Made by a program: the position numbers and the translations under genes
Assembly: GCA_963664945.1 (NCBI GenBank)
Contig: OY761822.1
Coordinates: forward strand, 496,001 to 560,000
DNA length: 64,000 nt
Direction of reading: 5' to 3'
Source of the DNA: UBA6522 sp963664945
GTDB lineage: Bacteria; Pseudomonadota; Gammaproteobacteria; Steroidobacterales; Rariloculaceae
The notes under the pieces: model-generated
Database searches by the model: none
The model's input: only the letters and a program-made list of their open reading frames with translations
What the model was told of the DNA's origin: nothing
In this document: one piece after another, positions 1 to 9,048 of the stretch
How the letters are laid out: each line of letters starts with the position of its first letter
Position numbering within the stretch: the first letter of the stretch is position 1

Positions 1-158
1 ATAGGAACTGCGGGGCGCGATTGAAAGTGCGAAGTTGGAACGTGTCGCGAAGCGATCGCATCGGCGGATGCGCGGATCGCAACAGGAGCAAGGTGGCGTT
101 CGCGAACGCGAACGCCGGCAGCGATGTCGAAGAGCAAGAGCGAAGCCCGGTGCGCGAT

Positions 159-264
159 TCAATAGTAGGGATGGGTGAGCAGCCTGAGCCGGGCTTCCTC
201 GCGGATGTGCGAGCGGTCGAAGACCCGATGCGGACCACGGGGATCTTCTGTGAGGTGCAGTACG
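159..264 (-). pseudogene. 3' part of a 74-aa plasmid-type gene split by IS66
   Basis: C-terminal piece of a small gene whose N-terminal piece lies at 6271-6389. Joining the two across the IS66 copy, counting the 8-bp target duplication once, restores one 74-codon frame ending HPYY-stop at 159. The piece reads VLHLTEDPRGPHRVFDRSHI and onward. I do not recognise a family. It sits beside DUF2493, Toprim and ssb genes, so it is probably an accessory plasmid or ICE gene. Nothing convincing is seen in bases 1-158. Confidence 0.6.
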
Positions 265-273
265 TAGTAATGC
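265..273. repeat. Target site duplication of IS66 copy 1 (left)
   Basis: TAGTAATG at 265-272 recurs at 6271-6278; the following C is shared too, so the repeat reads as nine bases and the exact IS edge is uncertain by one base. Eight bases is the usual IS66 duplication. Confidence 0.85.
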
Positions 274-302
274 GTAAGCGGGGCGTCCGCCCCACCTGGA
301 TT

Positions 303-1250
303 TCAGCTTGAAGCTGGTGTAAACGCCCAGGGCATCAGCGCATCGATATCGGATGCCGGATGGCCGGCGGCGATGGCTTCGAGCGTGGCCTTCAGATAGG
401 CGTGGGGGTTGACTTGATTCATTTTGGCCGTTTCAACGAGACTGGCTATGCGGGCCCAGGCCGCCCCGCCTTCGTCATGGCCGGCGAACAGCGCATTCTT
501 GCGATTCAGGGCCAGTGGCCTGATGGCATTTTCCACGATGTTTGTGTCCATCTCGACCCGCCCGTCGGTGAGGAACACCCGCAGCCCGTCCCAATGGTTG
601 GCGATGTAGGCCAGCTTCTCGCCCAAGCGGGACTTCGGTGAGATCCGGGCGCGTTGCCGGCGCAGCCACACCCCGAAGTCCTCGACCAGCGGTGCGGTGC
701 GCGCCTGGCGCACGGCCAGCCGGACGTCGGGAGGCTCGCCCCGGATCGCCTTCTCGATGGCGTACATCTCGCCGATGCGCCGCAGCCCTTCGGCGGCGAT
801 CGTGGAGCGGTGGCTGTCGTGGACCTCGCACAGTTTGCGCCTGGCGTGCGCCCAACAGAAACAACGGACCACCCCCTTGCCGGGCACCGCCACCGCGTTG
901 TAGCCGGCATAACCGTCCACGTGCAGCTTGCCTTTGAATCCCTCGAGAAAGCCCACGGCGTGGCAGCCGCCGCGCCCGGGCGCGTAGAAGAACACCGCGC
1001 CGGGCGGGTCCGGACCGGCCCAGGGCCGCCGGTCGCGGGCCAGCGCCCACAGATACCCCGTCTTGGTCTTGCCCCGGCCCGGGTCCAGCACCGGCGCCCG
1101 GGTCTCGTCCATGAACAGATGATCGGACCGCTTCAGATGCCAGGCGAGCCGATCCACCACCGGGGTCAGGTGAAACGACGCCTTGCCCACCCAGCCCGCC
1201 AGCGTGGAACGGTCCAGTTCCACCCCCGATCGGGCGTAAATCTGCGATTG
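303..1250 (-). pseudogene. tnpC: IS66 transposase TnpC, C-terminal part
   Basis: C-terminal 315 residues of the IS66 DDE transposase, starting at QSQIYARSG. Visible are the first catalytic Asp in LFMDETRAP, HVDGYAGYN with the second, a CWAH(A)RR stretch, and the Glu region NIVENAIRPLAL, then the usual IS66 C-terminal domain (YLKATLEAIAAGHP, LMPWAF). The open frame runs on to 1622 only because it reads into the RIT1 end. Fused to the 4682-5308 piece it gives 524 aa, normal for TnpC. It has no start of its own and is presumably not expressed. Confidence 0.93.
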
Positions 1251-1254
1251 GCGG

Positions 1255-1339
1255 TAAGATGTTGCGCACCCGATTATGCTGCGCAGAGGCCGGTCATCGC
1301 CGGTTTGCCGGGGGGTTCCTACAATCTGCGCAACATAAT
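1255..1339 (+). repeat. RIT1 terminal inverted repeat, ritC end
   Basis: 85 bp beginning TAAGATGTTGCGCACCC. It is an exact reverse complement of 4573-4657. No palindrome lies outside this end. Confidence 0.95.
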
Positions 1340-1348
1340 GTTTTGCCG

Positions 1349-2344
1349 TCAGATCGCGTTCAGGAAGGCGATCACGCCTTTGTCCTCTTTCCAGGGTCGG
1401 TCGCGACCTGGGTCTCCCGCATCGCAAAGCGTCATCGCTTTGGCCTTCATTTCGAGATCGATTTCGGCGTAGATGTTGGTCGTATCGAGGCTGACATGCC
1501 CGAGCCATGCTCGGATGGTGTTGAGATCGACACCTGCCTGCAGCAGATGACAGGCACTTGAGTGCCGGAGGACATGCGGCGTGATTGCCCGCCCCGACAA
1601 CGACGGCACCTGGGCAGCGCATCGCTCAACAAGCCGGTAGACCCCGAAGCGGGTATAGGGCCTCCGATGACGACTCATGAACACGGCGTCTCCCTGTTCC
1701 CGTCTACGAACGAGTTCGACCAAGACGTTCCGGGTACGCGGCCACAGCGGGCATCGACGGCTCTTGCCTCCCTTGCCGCGCAGCGTGACAAGCGCGTGAC
1801 GGCCGTCACGGCGGTCGACATCCAGATCGGCCACTTTCAATCCAGTCGCCTCGGAAACGCGGGCCCCGGTGTTGTAGAGGAAGAGCAGCATTGCATATTC
1901 GGCGCGGCCCTGCGGCTTTTGGCGGTCGGGAACCGCGAGGAGTGCTTCCACTTCATCCTTGGTCATCCAGGCGATGGGCTGCGGTGTGGACTTCTTCGTC
2001 GCGATCGCGCGAATCTGTCCACACCAATCGAGATGGGCCGGTTCGCGGCTGGCGACGAAGCGGGCAAAGGATCGGATCGCGGCCAACCGTTGGTTACGCG
2101 TCCGGACCGAACAGCCACGGTCTTCCTCAAGGTGTGAAAGGAACTGCAACACACGCGAAGGACCGATATCTTCGACATGCAAGCGGTCGACCGGCTTGCG
2201 CGCCTTGGCGCTGATGAATGGCAGCAGCAGTCTGAAGCTGTCGCGATAGCTCTTCTGAGTGTTTTGGGCGAGGCGGCGCTCGGTGACGATGTAATCCGCG
2301 AGAAAGCGCCGCAGCCAGGAACCGAGTGTACTTGAATCACGCAT
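1349..2344 (-). CDS. RIT1 tyrosine recombinase C
   Basis: About 331 aa. An N-terminal SAM-like core-binding region (LGSWLRRFLADYIVTERRL) is followed by the catalytic domain with Arg in GARVSEA, HxxR in HVLRHSSA, His in LGHVSL and the tyrosine in NIYAEID. It is the last gene of the trio and probably acts with the other two on the element ends. I start it at 2344 because GGAGGAG lies just upstream; a start four codons earlier at 2356 would have no such site. It overlaps the end of ritB by 8 bases, so it is probably translationally coupled. The stop is only 9 bases from the terminal repeat. It resembles the RIT2 third gene (long shared runs such as LFLYNTGARASEA). Confidence 0.93.
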   Translation of the reverse strand: MRDSSTLGSWLRRFLADYIVTERRLAQNTQKSYRDSFRLLLPFISAKARKPVDRLHVEDIGPSRVLQFLSHLEEDRGCSVRTRNQRLAAIRSFARFVASREPAHLDWCGQIRAIATKKSTPQPIAWMTKDEVEALLAVPDRQKPQGRAEYAMLLFLYNTGARVSEATGLKVADLDVDRRDGRHALVTLRGKGGKSRRCPLWPRTRNVLVELVRRREQGDAVFMSRHRRPYTRFGVYRLVERCAAQVPSLSGRAITPHVLRHSSACHLLQAGVDLNTIRAWLGHVSLDTTNIYAEIDLEMKAKAMTLCDAGDPGRDRPWKEDKGVIAFLNAI

Positions 2345-3287
2345 GGTCTCCTCCATTGACGTAGCGATTGAAACGTACCGACGCTTCGTGAAGGAGGTCC
2401 GGCGTCATCGACAGGTATACGCTTGTTCCGTCGAGGTTGGCGTGGCCAAGATACGTCGACAGTACGGGCAGAAGCCGCTGAACATCCAATCCGTTCCGGT
2501 ACCAGGACGTCAGGCGGTGTACGGCCGCAGTGTGGCGCAAGCTGTGCAGACATGGAGAGCGCCGTCCGTCATCCCTCCGCTCTACCCCGGCAATTTCCAG
2601 CAGTCGGGCAAATGCATGATCCACGTTGTGCTTTCTCACCGGTGTTCCGTCGCGGTTTGCAAGGAAGGTCGAATCCATCCCTTCGGGCAGCGGGCGACCC
2701 GCACGCCGGTGAGCATAGGCCTCGAGTACGTCGGCAAGCTTCGGCGCCACGGGAACGAGGCGGCTCTTGAAGAACTTTGTGTTCCGCACCGTGAGGACGG
2801 CTTCTGCGAGGTCGACATCGTGCAAGGAAAGGTGCAGTGTCTCGCTGGTTCTCAGACCGGCTCCGTACAGCATGAAGAGCAGCGTCCGAAAGGTATCTCC
2901 ATCGAAGCGGATGGCATGTTTGCGGCTGACTTCGACAGCACCGAACAGGCGCTGGAGTTCCTCGCGCGAGTAAATGTAAGGCGGTGCCGATGGCGGCGAC
3001 TTCGGCTCCTCGTCCGGCGGTGGAAGAGGTGATCGTGTGGCATAACCGCGGCTGATCGCGTAGCGGTAAAACCCGGCCAACGCGCCGTACTTGTTTGCAC
3101 GCCACCGGGTAAGCGGACCGCTTCCGGCAAGGAACCGGCGCACTTCCATCTCCGTGACCGCATCGCAGCGCACCTGCTCGGGCACGCTCTTGCAGAATTG
3201 GTACAAGGCTCTCGCGCTCGTGATAAACCGGGCGCCATGCGCCCGACGCCACACAACATAATGATCGATCGCATCGCGCAGAATCAT
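2337..3287 (-). CDS. RIT1 tyrosine recombinase B
   Basis: 316 aa, middle gene of the trio. It has a short N-terminal domain (LRDAIDHYVVWRRAHGARF) and a catalytic domain with Arg in GLRTSETL, HSLRHTAA, LGHANL and the nucleophile in SVYLSM. The stretch ELQRLFGAVEVS and the pattern RNTKFFKSRLVP are shared with the RIT2 B protein. Its start overlaps the end of ritA by 4 bases (ATGA type), so the three genes form one operon. All catalytic residues are present, so it could be active. It is a recombinase that may bind one arm of the end sites while another member cleaves. Confidence 0.93.
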   Translation of the reverse strand: MILRDAIDHYVVWRRAHGARFITSARALYQFCKSVPEQVRCDAVTEMEVRRFLAGSGPLTRWRANKYGALAGFYRYAISRGYATRSPLPPPDEEPKSPPSAPPYIYSREELQRLFGAVEVSRKHAIRFDGDTFRTLLFMLYGAGLRTSETLHLSLHDVDLAEAVLTVRNTKFFKSRLVPVAPKLADVLEAYAHRRAGRPLPEGMDSTFLANRDGTPVRKHNVDHAFARLLEIAGVERRDDGRRSPCLHSLRHTAAVHRLTSWYRNGLDVQRLLPVLSTYLGHANLDGTSVYLSMTPDLLHEASVRFNRYVNGGDHA

Positions 3288-4516
3288 GTCAGGCCCTCCA
3301 AATCGATGTTGGCAACTTCGCGAAGTGCATGCAGTTGGACCTGCGCGTAAACGGCGGTGGCCGCGACACTTCGATGCCCGAGGTAATCGCCCACAGCCTT
3401 CATGGACAGTCCCCGATCGAGCAGATGCTGGGCTGCAGCGTGGCGCAGAGCATGAGGTCCACGACGTTTGTCCGTGATGCCGAGACGTTCAAGACGTATC
3501 GAAACAATGGACTTGATCACTCCTCTGCTGAGCGGCTTGATCGGAGCTTTCAGCGTTAGGAACAACCGTCGCTCGGCATGCACGGGGCGCACCTCGCGCA
3601 GATATCGCAGAATCGCTTGCCCGACGCCGCGTGAGAGCGGGTAGAGAAGCGTGCGTCCCGGTTTAGGGCAGCGGACCCGCAGCATCTCCCGCTCCCAAGC
3701 CAGGTCATCGAGCCGAAGGCCGCTGACTTCACCGGCACGAAGGCCGTATGTGATCAGCAGCATCACGATCGCGCGGGCACGAATGTCGCAGGAACGGTCA
3801 CCCTCGGTGCTGGCCAGCAGACGGATCACCTCATCACGGTTCAATCCTTTCGGAATCGCCTTGCCCGGATGACGTCGCGGCGGCATGATGCCATCGGCCA
3901 GTCCCGGGCTGCACCACCCCTGCTGTTCGGCAAACCGGAAGAACGTACGCAGTTGCTGCGCATAAAGATGTATCGTGGATCGAGCGTAGCCGCGCGCGTG
4001 ATAGCGCGTGATCGCCTCATCGATGGTTGTGATCTCGACAGAGGCCAGGTCGAGTCCTGCCTCGTCAAGTCCGACGAAAAATCGGTCAACGGTTCGGCAA
4101 CAGCTATCGATGGTCGTATCGGACCACCCGCGTTCGCCGGACATGCTTGCCGCAAAGGCCGTTACGTGCGACGTATGACCGTGACCGACGACACGAGGTT
4201 CCTCAAGCCAGCCCAGAAAGCGCAACCATCGCTTGGAGCAACTGAGAAATCGCTGCCCGAGTTTGGGTCGTAATCTGCACCTGCCGGGTAGCAGCCACCG
4301 GCGGAATCCGGCTTCGATCCTGCGCGCGTTCACCTCGTCGTCCTTCAAATCGAGAAGACGCACGAGCTTCAACTGATGAGCGGCAATCTTCCGTAATGTC
4401 GCAGGCTTGATGCCAAGTTGCTCACAGTGATCGAGAAAGGCGAGCCGTTCATTGATCAATGGTGAGCAGCGATAATGCTCGACCGTCGACGGTCGGGCGA
4501 AGAGATCTTCGAACAT
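3284..4516 (-). CDS. RIT1 tyrosine recombinase A
   Basis: 410 aa, first gene of the trio, preceded by AGGAGA eight bases before ATG. It is longer than the others, with an extra N-terminal region of about 100 residues before the core-binding domain. Catalytic motifs are YGLRAGEV, HALRHAAA, LGHRSV and AVYAQ. Arg, HxxR, His and Tyr are all intact. It is close to the RIT2 A protein in length and motifs (RWLRFLGWLEEP occurs in both). Only about 56 bases separate the start from the right inverted repeat, so the promoter probably lies in or near that repeat. Confidence 0.93.
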   Translation of the reverse strand: MFEDLFARPSTVEHYRCSPLINERLAFLDHCEQLGIKPATLRKIAAHQLKLVRLLDLKDDEVNARRIEAGFRRWLLPGRCRLRPKLGQRFLSCSKRWLRFLGWLEEPRVVGHGHTSHVTAFAASMSGERGWSDTTIDSCCRTVDRFFVGLDEAGLDLASVEITTIDEAITRYHARGYARSTIHLYAQQLRTFFRFAEQQGWCSPGLADGIMPPRRHPGKAIPKGLNRDEVIRLLASTEGDRSCDIRARAIVMLLITYGLRAGEVSGLRLDDLAWEREMLRVRCPKPGRTLLYPLSRGVGQAILRYLREVRPVHAERRLFLTLKAPIKPLSRGVIKSIVSIRLERLGITDKRRGPHALRHAAAQHLLDRGLSMKAVGDYLGHRSVAATAVYAQVQLHALREVANIDLEGLT

Positions 4517-4572
4517 GATGTTGTCTCCTGTTTGTGGGAGCCAGCATCATGACGGCGGACATGGACCGCAAT

Positions 4573-4657
4573 ATTATGTTGCGCAGATTGTAGGAACCCC
4601 CCGGCAAACCGGCGATGACCGGCCTCTGCGCAGCATAATCGGGTGCGCAACATCTTA
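4573..4657 (-). repeat. RIT1 terminal inverted repeat, ritA end
   Basis: 85 bp, exact reverse complement of 1255-1339, ending CAACATCTTA. The palindrome at 4656-4687 abuts it on the outside. Confidence 0.95.
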
Positions 4658-4687
4658 TCGCTTATGTTGATGTCAACATAAGCGATA
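4656..4687. repeat. 32-bp palindrome outside RIT1 ritA end
   Basis: Two 15-base arms (TATCGCTTATGTTGA and its complement) around a 2-base centre TG. It begins at the last bases of the inverted repeat and ends inside IS66 tnpC: the outer six bases of the right arm (GCGATA) are tnpC coding sequence. No equivalent is present at the other end of the element. RIT2 and RIT3 have matching palindromes at their ritA ends. It could be a recombinase core site, since its size suits a pair of 11-13 bp binding arms; this is inference. Confidence 0.85.
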
Positions 4688-5308
4688 CAGCGGCAGATGG
4701 TCGGCGTACTTGGAAATGAGCACCTGGGCCAGCGCCCCCTCGGTGGGCAGCCCGCCGATGATCAGGTGCGCCGGCGCGGCCGCCTGGAGAACCCCTTGCC
4801 CGCAACTCCGGCAGGCGTACTTCGGGCGCACGGTGACGATGACGCGAAGCTTCGCCGGCACGATGTCCAGCCGCTCGGTGCGGTCCACGCCGATGCGGAT
4901 CATCTCCCCGCACCCGCAGGGGCACTGGGTGCTATCGGGCTCGATGACCTGTTCGATCCGTTCCAGGTGCTTCGGCAGATGCCCGAGGTTGCGCCGAGGG
5001 GCGCGGCGCTTGCGCCCGGGCGATGCCGAGGCGGTGCCCGCCGCGGCCACCGCTTCCTCGACCTCGGCCACCGCGCCCTCCAGGTCCTCGAACGTCAACT
5101 GGCGATCGTCAAACGGGCGCTTCTCCGAGCGCTTGGCGTAGATCGCCCGGCGCAGTTCGCTGACCAGGTGTTCCAGTCGGCGCTTGTCCTCGATGAGCTG
5201 TTCGTTCTCCGCGCGCAGATCTTCGTAGCCGGTTTGCTGGCGCTGGAACAGCGCTCGAAGGGGTTCGGGCAACGCCTTGAGATCGACCGTTTCTGGATGG
5301 GCCTGCAT
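4682..5308 (-). pseudogene. tnpC: IS66 transposase TnpC, N-terminal part
   Basis: First 209 residues of the IS66 transposase. There is a leucine-zipper-like coiled coil (LRAENEQLIEDKRRLEHLVS), then a basic segment, then the zinc-finger region CPCGCGEMIRIG with CRSCGQ, and the start of the transposase core up to ADHLPLYR. The frame continues three nonsense-like codons into RIT1 and stops at 4673. It joins in frame to 303-1250. It starts 46 bases before the 3' end of the AT-rich gap after tnpB. Confidence 0.93.
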
Positions 5309-5409
5309 GACAGAATACTATCATAGAATCAGTAAGTTATAAACGAATATCGGCCCGAAAACAGGCCGATATCAGCGGGTGCGGCCGCCTTGTGCAGCGG
5401 CCTTGAAAA

Positions 5410-5763
5410 TCAGGCCGCGGTGCGTGGCCTGCGCACCCTCGGAGACCACGCCCGGCGCCAGTCCAGACCCTCGAACAACGCCTCGAACTGCGCCCGGGTG
5501 AGCCGGATCACACCGTCGCGAACCGCGGGCCAGGCAAACCGCCCCTGCTCCAGCCGCTTGTACGCCATCACCAGACCCGTGCCGTCCCACCAGAGCACCT
5601 TGATCCTGTCGGTTCGCTTGGCGCGAAAAACATAGGCCACCCCCGAATACGGGTCCAGGCCCAGCTCGTTCCGCACCACCGCGGCCAGCCCGTCATGGCC
5701 CTTGCGAAAATCCACAGCCCGTGTGGCCACCACGATCCGTGTACCGCCCAACGAGACCATCAT
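5410..5763 (-). CDS. tnpB: IS66 accessory protein TnpB
   Basis: 117 aa. Typical IS66 Orf2/TnpB: GGTRIVVATRAVDFRKGHDG, then VAYVFRAKRTDRIKVLWWDG and LEQGRFAWP. The family is needed for IS66 transposition; its biochemical role is not settled. The start ATGATG overlaps the TGA of tnpA by 4 bases, a common IS66 arrangement suggesting translational coupling. It is intact, but useless in cis because tnpC is broken. Confidence 0.92.
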   Translation of the reverse strand: MMVSLGGTRIVVATRAVDFRKGHDGLAAVVRNELGLDPYSGVAYVFRAKRTDRIKVLWWDGTGLVMAYKRLEQGRFAWPAVRDGVIRLTRAQFEALFEGLDWRRAWSPRVRRPRTAA

Positions 5764-6188
5764 GACGCCCCCGCCAGCGCCACGGCGATCGCCGCGATCC
5801 CGGCCGTGTCGGCGACCCCCTCCAGGCGCACCGTCACCCCGCGACCTTCGATCACCGCCGAATGCGCCGCCTCCACCTCCACGGTGGCAAATCCCCCATC
5901 CGGCGCTGACGCCGAGGAGGCCGCCGCGACCAGCTCGCCGGCGCGCAGCTGCGTGCGCCACGACGACAGCAGCCTGCGCGTGATGCCGTGTCGGGCAGCC
6001 ACCGCCGTGATCGTCTCCGAGGAGGCGAAACTCTCGCGCGCGATCCGAACCTTCTCCTCCACATCCCAGGACCGCCGCGTTCTACGCGTCTTTCGCTTGC
6101 GTCGCTTGCGACCAACCGCAGCCGCTCCGTTGGCCGCGGCCGCCCCGCCACGGGCCTCGCCCCTGACATCCAGATCATCGTTCCGCAT
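5760..6188 (-). CDS. tnpA: IS66 accessory protein TnpA
   Basis: 142 aa. It holds a helix-turn-helix of the IS66 Orf1/IS3-like type (WDVEEKVRIARESFASSETITAVAARHGITRRLLSSWRTQL; residues about 40-81) behind a basic N-terminus (KRRKRKTRRTRR). AAGGAG lies nine bases before the ATG. It is the first gene of the IS66 operon and probably binds the element ends. It is intact. Confidence 0.92.
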   Translation of the reverse strand: MRNDDLDVRGEARGGAAAANGAAAVGRKRRKRKTRRTRRSWDVEEKVRIARESFASSETITAVAARHGITRRLLSSWRTQLRAGELVAAASSASAPDGGFATVEVEAAHSAVIEGRGVTVRLEGVADTAGIAAIAVALAGAS

Positions 6189-6270
6189 CGGAAATCACTC
6201 CTTATATACAGTGGAGTGATCCCAACTCATTGGCTCACCGATAGAAAGGTGGGGTCGGCGAAGCGCTTAC

Positions 6271-6389
6271 TAGTAATGCTTGCCGGGATTGAGGATGTCG
6301 GGCTGACGGTAGACCTCGCCGACACAATCGTCGTCGTCGTAGATGCGGGACAGTTCCGGCGTGATTCTCTTGAACGTGATGCAGGGCAT
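6271..6389 (-). pseudogene. 5' part of the 74-aa gene split by IS66
   Basis: N-terminal 39 residues, MPCITFKRITPELSRIYDDD and onward to NPGKHY, joined in frame to 159-264 when the IS66 copy is removed. The coding direction and spacing match the backbone genes downstream (minus strand). No family was recognised. Bases 6390-6583 between it and the DUF2493 gene hold nothing I can support. Confidence 0.6.
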
Positions 6390-6583
6390 GTTCGTTTTCC
6401 ATGTGTTGGGTCGTGATGCGACGAACGGTGAAGCGCCAGCGTCTCTCTCTCGAACGGCGCTCGGTTCACTCGCTTGCAGCTTGACTCCACCCGGGTTGAT
6501 TGCACGGCGCTCGGCAGGACGGAAGTGGAAGCGCGAGCCGCACCGAGCGATGTCGATGCGGCCCGCGAGTGAGAGGCAGCGGA

Positions 6584-7495
6584 TCAGGCGGCGTACTTCT
6601 TGACGGGGATGCCGAGCTGGACAGCTTTGTCAACGAGATTTTCGCTGATGCCGGAACCCGGGAAGCTGATGACGCCCTTCGGGAGCAGGCTCAGCAGCTG
6701 GTCGTTTCTCCGGAACGGCGCGGCCTTGCCGTGGGCGTTCCAGTCGGGGCGGCAGACGACCTGGTGCACGTTGCGGGACTCGGCCCAGCGCGCGGCGATC
6801 TTCTCGGCACCCGGACCGCCGCCGTGCACGAGCACCATGTCCCTGTACTTGCTTCGGACGTTGTCCAGGGCGGAGAAGATCCGGTTGGCATCCTCGACGG
6901 GCTTGGAGCCGGTGACCGCGACCAGGGTGCCTGCGGGCAGGTGCGCCTTGGTCTTCTCGGTATCGCGTGCCCGGAGGAAGTCGCGCGCGTCGATCGCGGC
7001 GGAGGTCAGTTGCGCCGTGCGGCTGGTGTGCGATCCGTGACGCGGTCGCCACATGTTGCCGGTGTCGGCGCGGTACCGCTCGGCGGCGGCGTCCCGCAGT
7101 CGCTCGAACGCGTCGCGCCGATCACCGAGGTGCTGCGCCCGTTCGGTGACTCTCTCCAGTTCCCAGGCCTGGACTTCGGAGCCGTCCTGGGAGGTCTGCA
7201 GCTTCTTCAGTTCCGGCGAGAGCTTGTCGACCGCTCGGTCCAGCCGGACCGTCTGCATGTGCAGGGTATTGACGAAGCCCCAGAGGAGGCTCTCTCGTTC
7301 GTCGGCGAGCTGAGTCCCGTCGGGCGCGACCTCTTCGACGAAGGCGTCGAGGATCGTCTCCAGGCCCGCGAGGGCTTCGGACTCGTCCCAGATGGCTCTG
7401 GGGTCGGGCTCGCCCCGGTTGGGTCCTCCTCCGAAGTATTCGAGGTTCTCGCAGATGACCGCGGTGGGGGAAGCGTGTTGCGCGTGTGTAAGCAT
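6584..7495 (-). CDS. DUF2493 / SLOG-family protein
   Basis: 303 aa. The C-terminal third is a DUF2493 (YpsA-related, Rossmann-like SLOG) domain: LVAVTGSKPVEDANRIFSAL, then LVHGGGPGAEKIAARWA and FPGSGISENLVDKA. SLOG domains bind nucleotide-derived ligands. This family is common on plasmids and ICEs, role unknown. The N-terminal 180 residues are largely helical and acidic with no named motif. I start it at 7495 because AAGGAG lies eight bases upstream; an ATG at 7531 is in frame but lacks a site. It heads the minus-strand backbone cluster with Toprim and ssb. Confidence 0.85.
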   Translation of the reverse strand: MLTHAQHASPTAVICENLEYFGGGPNRGEPDPRAIWDESEALAGLETILDAFVEEVAPDGTQLADERESLLWGFVNTLHMQTVRLDRAVDKLSPELKKLQTSQDGSEVQAWELERVTERAQHLGDRRDAFERLRDAAAERYRADTGNMWRPRHGSHTSRTAQLTSAAIDARDFLRARDTEKTKAHLPAGTLVAVTGSKPVEDANRIFSALDNVRSKYRDMVLVHGGGPGAEKIAARWAESRNVHQVVCRPDWNAHGKAAPFRRNDQLLSLLPKGVISFPGSGISENLVDKAVQLGIPVKKYAA

Positions 7496-7681
7496 GATGA
7501 GCTCCTTGTCTTTATCTGTTGGATCGAGCACGTCGGGGAATCCGTCGTGACATGTTTAGTGGGGCACGCGCGCGCAGGGCAGTCACCCGCGCAGCGGGCC
7601 GAAACGCAGTGAAGGACCCCTGCCCTGTAGGGGTTGACGCCCGAGCACGTGTGACACGCTCAATATGTCATGACGGATGAT

Positions 7682-8752
7682 TTAATTTTCACTGTGCCCC
7701 CCGTTCTTTTGTTCTTCATTCGCGGCGAAGCCGCACCGACTCAGTCCACCGGGTTGACCGAGCAGCGGCGCCAGTTTGCTGGCGAGACGGCGGGGACCGC
7801 GTTCCACCAGCTCGTCGTTGAAATCCCCGGCGTGTGGCACGAGCACGGTGGAGGCGATGCCGAGCCGGGTGCATCGAAGCTGCAGGCGACGCGCGGCGCG
7901 CTCGCCCTCCTCGTCGCGGTCCTGGGCGACGATCAGGCGAGAGACCATCGGCGGCGGCACGAACGTGCCGAGCCCCCCGGCGGAGAGTGCCGCCGCGGCG
8001 AACGTCCCGGACGGGATCGCGGTTCGCAAGGCGCCGTGCGGCAGCACGGTGACGAGCGACAGCACGGTCTCGATCCCCTCGCCCACCAGCAGGGTGGATG
8101 CCGCCGCCGGTTCGCCGAAACGCACGGCAAAGCCGTGGATACGGCCGAGGGACTTCCTTGGGTTGGAGACGGGCGCCTTCGCCGCGAGCCGAGAATCGAG
8201 CCATGTACGGTGAACGCCCTGGAGTTCTCCGTCGTCGCCGGCGACCGCGGCGACGAGCGCGGGATAGCGGCGCCAGGCGCCGGTGTCCGAGCGATAGGGC
8301 AAAGCGTGATGGAATCGCAGGGCGGGGAAACGGCAGCGGCGGATGCCGCGCGCCTTGAGATAAAGCTCGGCGTGTGAACCGTCTATAGGCTGGCAGCGGT
8401 TCCACAGGTTGCGGGCCGCTTCGGTGCGGTCGTAGGTGCCGGGGCGGGAAGCGGCCGGGGAGAGAGGCTGGGCCAGGAACCGGCGCGCCTCGGCCAGTGC
8501 CTCGCGCAGCGAGCGCAAGCCGGTGGCGAGCCGGATGAGATCGAGCAGATCGCCGTGCAATTGCTCGGCGGGATCCGACCATTTCCCGACCGGGCCGGGC
8601 GGCTCAAGCCGCACGAACAGGGAGCGGCCCGGCGCCCCGCGCACGTCGCCGGCGCACCAGTACCGCCCACGGCGGCGGCCGTGCGGCAAGTACTTCCGAC
8701 ACACGTGTTCGGCGTGCGCGGCCAGCGCGGCGGCGGTGTCGGAGGCGTTCAT
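7682..8752 (-). CDS. Toprim-domain primase-like protein
   Basis: 356 aa. The N-terminal part resembles the DUF7146 domain found before plasmid Toprim proteins (NLWNRCQPIDGSHAELYLKARGI). The Toprim fold follows: catalytic Glu in LVGEGIETVLSL (about residue 222) and the acidic DxD in VAQDRDEEGE (about 278). Such proteins are on plasmids, phages and ICEs and are thought to be primases or primase-helicase relatives. There is no helicase part here. It lies between ssb and the DUF2493 gene and fits a replication or conjugative-transfer role for the backbone. The 186-bp gap after it (7496-7681) holds nothing certain. Confidence 0.85.
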   Translation of the reverse strand: MNASDTAAALAAHAEHVCRKYLPHGRRRGRYWCAGDVRGAPGRSLFVRLEPPGPVGKWSDPAEQLHGDLLDLIRLATGLRSLREALAEARRFLAQPLSPAASRPGTYDRTEAARNLWNRCQPIDGSHAELYLKARGIRRCRFPALRFHHALPYRSDTGAWRRYPALVAAVAGDDGELQGVHRTWLDSRLAAKAPVSNPRKSLGRIHGFAVRFGEPAAASTLLVGEGIETVLSLVTVLPHGALRTAIPSGTFAAAALSAGGLGTFVPPPMVSRLIVAQDRDEEGERAARRLQLRCTRLGIASTVLVPHAGDFNDELVERGPRRLASKLAPLLGQPGGLSRCGFAANEEQKNGGHSEN

Positions 8753-8969
8753 GGATGGAATACGGCAGGGAATCGCGCCGCAGCGGCGCGAGGGGACGGG
8801 GAAGGCGAAGGGATCATCGGACGGGCTCTCCGCAGAACGGGAATCGTCCCGGTTCAGGTCGAACTCGACCGCCTCGGGGCGCGGCGCGCAGAACAGCGGC
8901 CCGGGGACCGGGCTGGCGGGTGACGGCGCAATGTTGTCAAATAGTGCGGCGCGGCCGGCTACATGAAGA

Positions 8970-9005
8970 AAGGCCGAACCCCGCGCAATGGCGGGGCCCG
9001 GCCTT
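8970..9005 (-). terminator. Rho-independent terminator after ssb
   Basis: 15-base GC-rich arms (AAGGCCGAACCCCGC and GCGGGGCCCGGCCTT, with G-T pairing or mismatch near the middle) around a six-base loop. On the minus strand the stem is followed by TTTCTTC. It lies 44 bases beyond the ssb stop, in the right direction to end that transcript. Confidence 0.7.
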
Positions 9006-9048
9006 CGGTGGCGGCGGTCGGAAGTTTACACGTTCGACATAGGGCCCC

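Larger units (their letters stand above)
1254..4681 (-). mobile_element. RIT element 1 (recombinase in trio)
   Basis: Three overlapping tyrosine recombinase genes on the minus strand, bounded by 85-bp terminal inverted repeats that are identical by eye (1255-1339 and 4573-4657). A 32-bp palindrome lies beyond the right repeat only. The insertion splits IS66 tnpC between codons CGC and CAA. The 3 bases GCG at the junction can be assigned to either side, so any target duplication is 3 bp or less. RIT elements are established as trios of unlike tyrosine recombinases acting as a mobile unit. Confidence 0.93.
273..6270 (-). mobile_element. IS66-family element, copy 1, interrupted by RIT1
   Basis: The ends carry the IS66 signature GTAAGCG (274-280) and its complement CGCTTAC (6264-6270), flanked by an 8-bp direct repeat. 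It holds tnpA, tnpB and tnpC in the usual order on the minus strand. tnpC is split by a recombinase-in-trio element at 1254-4681, so the element cannot make a full transposase. It in turn splits a 74-aa gene. Confidence 0.93.

Noticed and set aside
21..311. A 96-aa plus-strand frame at the left edge
   Set aside because: It crosses the IS66 border and overlaps, antisense, the better supported 74-aa gene.
303..1622. A single 439-aa protein
   Set aside because: The first 123 residues read through the RIT1 end in a chance open frame; only 303-1250 is IS66 coding.
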